Shown piece after piece: positions 32,770 to 38,305 of a DNA stretch of 38,305 nt (its first letter is position 1; every line of letters begins with the position of its first letter). Source of the stretch: a virus; the IMG/VR virus record IMGVR_UViG_3300025264_000037, positions 1 to 38,305 of that record; one strand, written 5' to 3'. Made by a program: the position numbers and the translations under genes. The notes beneath the pieces are model-generated. The model searched no databases, was not told where the DNA came from, and was given only the letters and a program-made list of their open reading frames with translations.

Positions 32770-33127
32770 TTTGCTGCTGGTGCTTTCTCCGGCTTTATCT
32801 TATTCGTCTGAGTTGGTTCACAAGTTCGGTAGCCCTAGTTTCAACGGGATCAATCAATCGGCCCATTACCTGACCATTGATGAGCAGGAAAGAACCCGCT
32901 CAGAGAAAGTTGCTGCGGATATCCAAGATGCCTTGGACGAGGCTGAACGTGAGGCGGATAACACCACGCTTGCCAAGTTCCTGCGTAATCTTGAGTCGAG
33001 GATTTATTCAACACTCGCCAAGGACATTTCAGAATCGCTGTTCAATTACGACAACATCCCCACAAGCGAGAACCCTATCGATCGTCGGGAGAATCAATCT
33101 CGAAGGCAATATCCTTACGTGGCTTAA
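32750..33127 (+). pseudogene. csgF: CsgF, 5' part of frameshifted gene (curli pore adaptor)
   Basis: A signal peptide (M-K-W-I-R-I-S-L-L-L-V-L-S, residues 1 to about 19) is followed by F-G-S-P-S-F-N-G-I-N-Q-S-A-H-Y-L. This matches the mature N-terminus of E. coli CsgF (F-R-N-P-N-F-G-G... G-A-F-L-L), the part that inserts in the CsgG pore. A helical linker follows. After about base 33058 this frame gives R-R-E-N-Q-S-R-R-Q-Y, unlike CsgF, while the +1 frame gives the expected beta-rich C-terminus. The gene starts inside the preceding ORF. As written it yields a 125-residue product lacking the C-terminal domain that contacts the nucleator. Confidence 0.7.
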
Positions 33128-33245
33128 CGATGGAACCAGCATTACGCTCACCATCGAGGAATGGTTCGACGGGCTTCTGATCTCAACCACTGAGATCGTG
33201 ATTCCTGTAGGTTCTTTCGGAGGGTGTCTGACAGACTGTGAATGA
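33062..33245 (+). pseudogene. csgF: CsgF, 3' part in +1 frame
   Basis: The frame beginning near 33062 reads V-G-R-I-N-L-E-G-N-I-L-T, then D-G-T-S-I-T-L-T-I-E-E and I-V-I-P-V-G, and stops at 33243-33245. This is the pattern of the C-terminal CsgF beta-domain. One extra base in the CCCC run at 33058-33061 would explain the break; dropping it gives N-I-P-Q-A-R-T-L-S-I-V in one frame. Its stop overlaps the csgG start as ATGA, a coupling that makes sense only for a full-length csgF. Confidence 0.65.
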
Positions 33246-33838
33246 TGAAGCACTTATTCTTGTTAGCCGTGTTGCTTGCCGTGGGTTGTGCGCCTATTGG
33301 CATGGGCAAAAGAAATGAAGATTGCAGTTCTCTTACGGCGTGTATTGAGGGTCCGCAGATCGTACCCAGTGCAGCCCAGCAGTTACTAAACCTGCCGCCT
33401 CCTAAGAACAAGGCGGTGGTGGCGGTATACAGTTTCACCGACAAGACGGGACAACGAAAGTCCAACGACAACCTAGCCAGCTTCAGCACCGCAGTTACCC
33501 AAGGCGGTGTGGATATCCTGATTGAGGCGTTGAAGGACGCAGGCCGGGGTAATTGGTTTGCGGTGGTGGAAAGAGCAGGGCTGGACAGCCTGACCCGAGA
33601 ACGACAGCTTATCAAGAACACCCGGCAGACCTACGCCGGGGAGGGGGAGAATGTCCTCAAGCCGTTGCTCTATGCCGGGTTGATCCTTGAAGGTGGGATT
33701 TCGTTTTACGACACGAACCTGCGAACCGGTGGTAACGGGGCTAGGTTCTTAGGTATCGGGGCGATGAACCAGTACCGCGAAGACAAGGTGACGGTAATTC
33801 TGCGAGCAATACTGGTACAAACCGCGAAGACAAGGTGA
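33242..33838 (+). pseudogene. csgG: CsgG, 5' part (curli outer-membrane secretion pore)
   Basis: Signal peptide and lipobox-like A-V-G-C16, then the CsgG core: N-L-P-P-P-K-N, V-A-V-Y-S-F-T-D-K-T-G-Q, F-S-T-A-V-T-Q, A-L-K-D-A, W-F-A-V-V-E-R-A-G-L, L-x-R-E-R-Q-L-I-K, L-I-L-E-G-G-I, G-G-N-G-A-R-F-L-G-I-G-A. All are conserved CsgG blocks. CsgG forms a nine-fold outer-membrane pore for curlin export. After V-T-V-I-L-R-A-I-L-V-Q-T the frame ends at once (A-K-T-R stop), because a 47-bp tandem duplication shifts the frame. The rest follows in the next entry. Confidence 0.85.
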
Positions 33839-33870
33839 CGGTAATTCTGCGAGCAATACTGGTACAAACC
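33777..33870 (+). repeat. perfect 47-bp tandem duplication disrupting csgG
   Basis: Bases 33777-33823 and 33824-33870 are identical. The 47-bp period (not a multiple of 3) is bordered by ACC at 33774-33776, 33821-33823 and 33868-33870. Deleting one copy rejoins V-L-V-Q-T-x-type text to G-E-V-L-L-N and restores one CsgG frame. It looks like slipped-strand duplication or a repeat introduced in assembly. Confidence 0.9.
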
Positions 33871-34134
33871 GGGGAAGTGTTGCTGAACGTGACGGCCACG
33901 AAAACCATCCTGTCCACCGGCAGGGGCACCGACCTGTTCAGGTTCTACGAACAGGGTACTGAACTGGTTGAGATCGAGAGCGGCAGCACCGAGAACGAAC
34001 CGGTGGGTCATGCCGTCAGAGCAGCTATCGAGGCGGCGGTGTACGGGCTGGTGATTCAAGGTCTGGAAAGGCAGGTCTGGGACTTCGATTATGCTAAACT
34101 GGTGCGGGAGGATAACGATGAAAGTTCTTCTTAA
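33835..34134 (+). pseudogene. csgG: CsgG, 3' part
   Basis: The 99-residue downstream frame reads V-I-L-R-A-I-L-V-Q-T-G-E-V-L-L-N-V-T-A then K-T-I-L-S, F-R-F-Y-E, E-P-V-G-H-A-V-R-A-A-I-E-A-A-V-Y-G and Q-V-W-D-F. These align with the end of E. coli CsgG (T-G-E-I-L-S-S-V-N, K-T-I-L-S, F-R-F-I-D, L-W-D-L). A GTG overlaps the previous stop as GTGA, so a re-start is conceivable but would not give a usable pore subunit without the N-terminal half. Together with the 5' part it would make about 280 residues, the usual CsgG length. Confidence 0.8.
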
Positions 34135-34795
34135 ATTGTTGATGCTATTGGTTCCGGCGGTTGTGCTTGGAGCCAACAACGATATATACATAACCCAGAC
34201 AGGAACGGGCCTTACATTGACCATCGACCAGATCGGGGCGAGCAACAAGGTTGGAACCTCGCAGGCCAGAGTTATTTTGGGTGGCACCAGCATGACCGTT
34301 GATCTGGATCAGATCGGTGACACCAACGTCATCGCTGCAAGCATCTTACAAGGCAACTCATCCAGTTGGACATACAAAGCAACGGGTGATAGCAACGTGG
34401 CTACCCTCGCAGTCGGGGCAACCGGGGATTCTGCCAGTTCGGATTTCGACTTCGAGGCCACAGGCGACAGCAACGTGCTCACGTTCACCCAAGGTGACGC
34501 AGCAACAGCCACGGCAGGTAATCAGGATTTCGCTGTGACAGGCACGTCAAACGATCTGAACGTCAAATGCAACGTCATCGGCTGTATCAACAACTGGACT
34601 GTCTCAGGGAACAGCAACGATATCGATACGTTGCAATCAGGGCGACAGGATCACGACATCACCATATCCCTTACCGGTTCTTCAAATAATGTTGACGTGG
34701 ATCAAACCGACACGGCCAGCACCAATGTGGCTAACATCATTTCAACAACGAGCAACGGCGTCATCAACGTGGATCAATGCGCCAGTGGCTGTTAA
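34118..34795 (+). CDS. secreted curlin-repeat protein 1
   Basis: A 225-residue protein from ATG 34118 (GGGAGG at about 34106-34111). The signal peptide is M-K-V-L-L-K-L-L-M-L-L-V-P-A-V-V-L-G-A. It has imperfect curlin-type repeats with Q-x-G-x-x-N and similar cores: T-I-D-Q-I-G-A-S-N-K, L-D-Q-I-G-D-T-N-V, S-N-V-A-T-L-A, S-N-V-L-T-F-T-Q-G-D, S-N-D-I-D-T-L-Q-S-G, S-S-N-N-V-D-V-D-Q. Curlins (CsgA/CsgB) are amyloid fibre subunits exported through CsgG. It has Cys pairs (K-C-N-V-I-G-C and Q-C-A-S-G-C), unlike E. coli CsgA. The first repeats are the most canonical, which might point to a CsgB-like nucleator. Overlaps csgG and the FecR gene. Confidence 0.7.
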   Translation: MKVLLKLLMLLVPAVVLGANNDIYITQTGTGLTLTIDQIGASNKVGTSQARVILGGTSMTVDLDQIGDTNVIAASILQGNSSSWTYKATGDSNVATLAVGATGDSASSDFDFEATGDSNVLTFTQGDAATATAGNQDFAVTGTSNDLNVKCNVIGCINNWTVSGNSNDIDTLQSGRQDHDITISLTGSSNNVDVDQTDTASTNVANIISTTSNGVINVDQCASGC

Positions 34796-35862
34796 GTTTA
34801 CTGTTCGTTGGTGCAGCCCATGCGGCAGGCATTGGGGAGATATCTGAGTTAAAGGGTGTCGGTGAGATCACCCGTAAGGATTCCGACGCTGCATTCCTAG
34901 CTGAACTCGCTTCCGATATTTTCTCTTTCGATGATGTCACGACCGGCAACGGTCGCATGGCAATCCAGTTTCTCGATTCTTCTACGCTGAAGTTAACAGA
35001 GCACTCTAAGGTGGTCATTGATGAATACATCTATGACCCCGATCCCAGCAAGACCAAGCTGGCCCTGAACATGGCGTCAGGTACGGCCCGGTTTATCACG
35101 GGTGCTTTGGCGAGGATCAACAAGAACAACATTTCCATTCGCACCCCCAGTGCCACCATCGCTATCAGGGGCACGGACTTCACCACCACGGTTGACGAGC
35201 TTGGCCGCTCGCTGATCATCCTGCTGCCTGATCCTGATGGCACCTCCTCGGGGGAGATTTCAGTGACCACATGGTCGGGGACGGAAATTCTCAACCAGCC
35301 CTTCCAGGCCACGATGGTGTCAACCTTTGAGTCACGGCCTACCAAGGCCGTCACCCTTGGCAACATCACGCTTGATCTGATCGACAACATGCTGATCATC
35401 AACAAGCCGCCTGCCATTGTGCAAGCAGAGGCAGAGCAGAGCGGTGAGGTAAAGACCGATCTCGACAGGGATTTCTTTGAGGATGCTCCCGATCTGGATA
35501 AGGATTTTCTTGAGATTGAAGAGGAAATCAGCAGGCTGGATATTGACCTGTTAAGTTTTGATTTTCTGGTGGATTTATTAGCAATCGTTGAGACTGGCAG
35601 TAAGAAGAAAACCACGTCTGGTGGTGAGCTACAGGGCGTGGAACTGACCGGGATCATCCCCGGTTTTGATCCGACCTACCAGACTTATACCTTTGTCGAA
35701 GGGATGTATGTGTATTTTGTTCACCAAGGAACCAACACGTTTGATATAGCCTTGGACAAGGAAGCAGCAGCTTACCTGAGCATAAATTCTTTTGGCGTTC
35801 CGATGGAGATAGAGGTCAATGGCGCGGGCGATAATACTATCGTTATTTTTCAGTCTCCTTAG
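34777..35862 (+). CDS. secreted FecR-domain protein
   Basis: A 361-residue protein with a signal peptide ending A-A-H-A (residues 1 to about 17). A FecR-type beta-domain follows (about residues 20-130): G-N-G-R-M-A-I-Q-F-L-D, L-K-L-T-E-H-S-K-V-V-I-D, G-T-A-R-F-I-T-G, then the hallmark I-R-T-P-S-A-T-I-A-I-R-G-T-D-F. The C-terminal 230 residues are unknown, acidic between about 225 and 260. There is no TM helix for a sigma-regulating FecR, so it is probably a periplasmic or surface protein. It lies between two curlin genes with overlaps of 19 and 44 bases. A similar FecR and CHASE2-cyclase pairing is something I recall from many bacterial genomes. Confidence 0.75.
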   Translation: MRQWLLSLLFVGAAHAAGIGEISELKGVGEITRKDSDAAFLAELASDIFSFDDVTTGNGRMAIQFLDSSTLKLTEHSKVVIDEYIYDPDPSKTKLALNMASGTARFITGALARINKNNISIRTPSATIAIRGTDFTTTVDELGRSLIILLPDPDGTSSGEISVTTWSGTEILNQPFQATMVSTFESRPTKAVTLGNITLDLIDNMLIINKPPAIVQAEAEQSGEVKTDLDRDFFEDAPDLDKDFLEIEEEISRLDIDLLSFDFLVDLLAIVETGSKKKTTSGGELQGVELTGIIPGFDPTYQTYTFVEGMYVYFVHQGTNTFDIALDKEAAAYLSINSFGVPMEIEVNGAGDNTIVIFQSP

Positions 35863-36616
35863 TCTGGCACATGCAGGTGATAACCTGATCACCATTCAGA
35901 CCAAGGGCAGTGGTACAACCATAACGACCAAGCAGATTGGCAGCAGCAATATCACGGGCGTCTATTGTGGGCTGGGCAGCTTCGACAATTCACTGGTCAA
36001 TACTCATAATTGTGATGACGCGACCATCACATCAGTAGTTGATGGTGTATCGAACGTCGTGTACTCGCAATCGGTATGGTCAAATCATTCCGATCAAAGC
36101 TGGATCACAACCGTTACCGGGACTGACAATTACGCGGTGATCGATATGGATGAATCAGGTAGCACGTCAAGGATCACCCAGATTGGCAATGATAATCAGG
36201 CATGGATTCTGGGTTCAGGTGTTGACAACGTATACAAAACCGAACAAACCGGCGACGACATGTACGCCAAAATTATCTCGTTCGCTGATGACAGCGACAT
36301 CTGGATCACGCAGGAAGGCAGCGGTGATCACAATGCCTACGTCTATAACTCCGGGAGTGCTCATCGCAACGACACCCGATTGATCCAGAAAGGGTCGGGT
36401 AACAAAGATGCCGATGTGTTCTGGTACGGCGCAGACGATGGCGATTTAACGCTTACCCAGCAAGGCAATGGATCACATACCTCGCTCATCAAATTTTATA
36501 CGGACGACTACGATGTCACTGTCGTCCAAAAAGGGACCACCAACAAGGCTTACTCAGCTACGTTTAATTGTGTAAGTAATTGCGACAAAACCATCAGCAT
36601 CACGCAACAGAATTGA
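35819..36616 (+). CDS. secreted curlin-repeat protein 2
   Basis: A 265-residue protein. The signal peptide is M-A-R-A-I-I-L-S-L-F-F-S-L-L-S-L-A-H-A. It has clear Q-x-G-x-x-N repeats spaced about 20-25 residues: T-K-Q-I-G-S-S-N, I-T-Q-I-G-N-D-N-Q-A, E-Q-T-G-D-D-M, I-T-Q-E-G-S-G-D-H-N, I-Q-K-G-S-G-N-K-D-A, L-T-Q-Q-G-N-G-S-H, V-Q-K-G-T-T-N-K-A, and a final I-T-Q-Q-N. Repeats at the end are more regular than in protein 1, so this may be the main fibre subunit (CsgA-like). It also has Cys pairs (V-Y-C...H-N-C and N-C-V-S-N-C). It overlaps the FecR gene by 44 bases and the cyclase gene by 4. Confidence 0.75.
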   Translation: MARAIILSLFFSLLSLAHAGDNLITIQTKGSGTTITTKQIGSSNITGVYCGLGSFDNSLVNTHNCDDATITSVVDGVSNVVYSQSVWSNHSDQSWITTVTGTDNYAVIDMDESGSTSRITQIGNDNQAWILGSGVDNVYKTEQTGDDMYAKIISFADDSDIWITQEGSGDHNAYVYNSGSAHRNDTRLIQKGSGNKDADVFWYGADDGDLTLTQQGNGSHTSLIKFYTDDYDVTVVQKGTTNKAYSATFNCVSNCDKTISITQQN

Positions 36617-38305
36617 AAATCCTGCTCCCAATTTTGCTGGCGTTGTTGTTGCTGCGGGTGTTCGATCCGTTCCCGGTGGAGACCCTTAGACTAAAATACT
36701 TCGATGCGCTGCTCACCATCAAAGAGCCCGTCCAGAGCAAAACGATTTCCCTGTACAACATCGATGAAGCGGCACTGGCTGAAGGAGGGCAATGGCCGTG
36801 GCCTCGCCAGCAACTGGCGGCTCTCAATGATCAATTGCTTGATGCAGGTGCAGTGGCAGTGGTCTACTCTGTGTTGTTTCCTGAAACAGATCGATTCGGC
36901 GGGGACGCGGAATTTGCCGAGAGCATGGGCCAAGTTCCTACCTTCCTCTCGGCGGTAGCGACTGCCGACACTGACAGGCAGGAAGGCTGGCACATCGGGG
37001 TCACCACGATGGGGCCGGTCGAAGAACACGTTCTGAGCTATCCCGGCATCCTGCCGAATGTTGATGTACTTCAGCAAGCGGCGGCTGGTACCGGGATCGT
37101 CAACACTGCCGCGGAGGTGGATGGGCTGGTGCGGAGGGTACCGATGCTGGTGAAGGTTGGGGAGAGCCTCTACCCGGCCCTTGGGCTGGATGTGCTGCGT
37201 GGGCTGGCGGGTGACCCTTCTTATCAAGTAAAAGCCGCTCAGAGCGGCATACAGACCGTTAGAGTGCCTAATTACAGCACCATCGAGACCGATAGCTCTG
37301 GTAGGGTGTGGGTCGATTGGAACACGACGTTTTCTCCAGAACCCCTAGCAGGCACCATCGTCTTCGTGGGGGCTACCGCAGCCGGGGTTTCCCCTGTTGT
37401 TTCAACCCCAAGACTTGGGATGCATCCGCATCAGGTTCAAGCAAACCTGTTTGAGACCCTGCTGAACGGCACGTCGCCGGTACGCCCGGACTGGGCGCTG
37501 GGTGCTGAAATATTGGTTGTCCTGATTTTTGGCCTTTTCACAGCGTGGTCAGTGCGTTATTTGCCTGTTTTGGTTGTACCAGTAGGGGTCATTGGGATCG
37601 GCGCTCTAGCGGCCTCTGCCAGCGTCTGGGGCTATCTAAGTTTAGGCATTCTGGTTGATGCTGCATTTCCGGTACTTTCTAGCCTCACAATCGGTGGAAC
37701 GGGTGTAGCTCAGAGAATGATCAGTGAATATCGCCAGAAATTGCAGATCAAGGGGATGTTTGGAACGTATGTCAGCCCCAAGCTGGTTCAGCAATTGGTG
37801 GACGATCCATCCTTGATGAAGCTCGGCGGCGATACCAAGACCATGAGTTTTCTGTTTTGTGATATCGTTGGCTTCACCCCTATCTCGGAGCATTTCAAAA
37901 ACAACAACGATCCGCAGGGACTTGTCACCCTCATCAACCGTTTGCTGTCTGCCTTAACCGATGTGGTGCTGTCCCTCGATGGCACCATAGACAAGTACAT
38001 GGGCGATTGTGTGATGGCGTTCTGGAACTCACCTGTGGATTGTCCCGACCATGAGGAAAGGGCTGTGACTTGTGCTGCCATGATGCTGGTCGCGCTTGAA
38101 CATCTCAATGAGGAACTTGAACTTGAGGGATTACCAAAATTAGGCATTGGTGTCGGGCTTAACACTGGGCCAGCAGTCGTGGGAAATATGGGGGGCAAGC
38201 AGCGTTTCGATTACTCAGCTATCGGGGATAGCGTGAACGTGGCTGCTCGCTTGGAAAGCAGTTCAAGAAAGTATTCCGAAGATGTTTTGATTGGCGAGGT
38301 GACAG
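36613..38305 (+). CDS. CHASE2-TM-class III adenylate cyclase (partial, runs off the window)
   Basis: It reads open to the window end (564 residues seen). The start is a TTG at 36613 overlapping the previous stop (TTGA). An N-terminal TM helix (about 2-16) is followed by a CHASE2 sensor domain (about 25-285; V-F-D-P-F... I-S-L-Y-N-I-D-E-A-A-L, P-W-P-R-Q-Q-L, V-N-T-A-A-E-V-D-G-L-V-R-R-V-P, I-V-F-V-G-A-T-A-A-G). Three TM helices lie within about 294-365, then the class III cyclase domain. Metal ligands D417 (F-C-D-I-V-G-F-T) and D465 (D-K-Y-M-G-D) are present, with K461 and D539 for adenine and N542/R546 (V-N-V-A-A-R) for the transition state. The residues favour cAMP synthesis. The extracytoplasmic CHASE2 would sense an unknown ligand. 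Confidence 0.85.
   Translation, partial: MKILLPILLALLLLRVFDPFPVETLRLKYFDALLTIKEPVQSKTISLYNIDEAALAEGGQWPWPRQQLAALNDQLLDAGAVAVVYSVLFPETDRFGGDAEFAESMGQVPTFLSAVATADTDRQEGWHIGVTTMGPVEEHVLSYPGILPNVDVLQQAAAGTGIVNTAAEVDGLVRRVPMLVKVGESLYPALGLDVLRGLAGDPSYQVKAAQSGIQTVRVPNYSTIETDSSGRVWVDWNTTFSPEPLAGTIVFVGATAAGVSPVVSTPRLGMHPHQVQANLFETLLNGTSPVRPDWALGAEILVVLIFGLFTAWSVRYLPVLVVPVGVIGIGALAASASVWGYLSLGILVDAAFPVLSSLTIGGTGVAQRMISEYRQKLQIKGMFGTYVSPKLVQQLVDDPSLMKLGGDTKTMSFLFCDIVGFTPISEHFKNNNDPQGLVTLINRLLSALTDVVLSLDGTIDKYMGDCVMAFWNSPVDCPDHEERAVTCAAMMLVALEHLNEELELEGLPKLGIGVGLNTGPAVVGNMGGKQRFDYSAIGDSVNVAARLESSSRKYSEDVLIGEVT

Noticed and set aside
33835-34134. Independent small protein starting at the GTG
   Set aside because: Its whole sequence is the C-terminal half of CsgG. 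The start lies inside the duplicated segment, so it is a by-product of the duplication.
1-38305. tRNA genes, CRISPR arrays, IS elements, integrase and att sites
   Set aside because: I looked for cloverleaf-like segments, regular spaced repeats, transposase or tyrosine recombinase motifs and flanking repeats, and saw none. A proper search tool could still find short or degenerate ones.

Overview
The window is a 38.3 kb piece of a tailed-phage genome (or a prophage). Every gene I can support lies on the + strand, and most start within a few bases of the previous stop or overlap it (TAATG, TGATG, ATGA, GTGA junctions). It reads as one long late operon. A large portal, a scaffold, an HK97-fold-like capsid protein, P22 gp10/gp4-like tail and neck proteins and three very large internal-virion-type proteins are present, while tail tube, sheath, tape measure and baseplate genes are absent. 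That points to short-tailed (podovirus-like) morphology. From memory of similar proteins, the closest relatives are uncultured aquatic/marine phages. Terminase, replication and integration genes are not in the window, so the genome is incomplete here, and whether it is lytic or a prophage cannot be decided.

Layout: (1) 1-7.3 kb, head module: small basic protein, portal, GroES-like protein, scaffold, decoration-like protein, major capsid protein, strong terminator. (2) 7.3-11.9 kb, neck and tail connector genes and small virion proteins, with one Rossmann-like protein. (3) 11.9-16.2 kb, a 1061-residue tail fiber with about 46 YadA-head-like 17-residue repeats and a C-terminal S74 chaperone/protease, followed by a 2OG-Fe(II) oxygenase-like gene. 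(4) 16.2-17.6 kb, a lysis cassette: holin candidate (57 aa), spanin pair, GH24 endolysin. (5) 17.6-30.9 kb, the gp10-like tail protein, low-complexity Gly/Gln/Pro-rich proteins, a GNAT-like protein and the large ejection-type proteins. This part ends in a visibly AT-richer stretch. (6) 30.9-32.8 kb, unknown small proteins and three small membrane proteins, two of them tandem paralogues.

(7) 32.75-38.3 kb is the remarkable part. It is a curli (type VIII secretion) gene block fused to the end of the phage operon with no gap: csgF, csgG, two secreted curlin-repeat proteins, a secreted FecR-domain protein between them, and a CHASE2-transmembrane-adenylate cyclase running off the window. csgF is broken by a +1 frameshift at a CCCC run, and csgG by a perfect 47-bp tandem duplication. 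Removing one copy restores a full-length CsgG. The cassette could export amyloid fibres or place a pore in the host envelope while the cyclase alters cAMP signalling, but the two lesions mean it is either decaying or mis-assembled as given. The main open questions are whether the lesions are real and whether the block belongs to the phage or to a flanking host chromosome.
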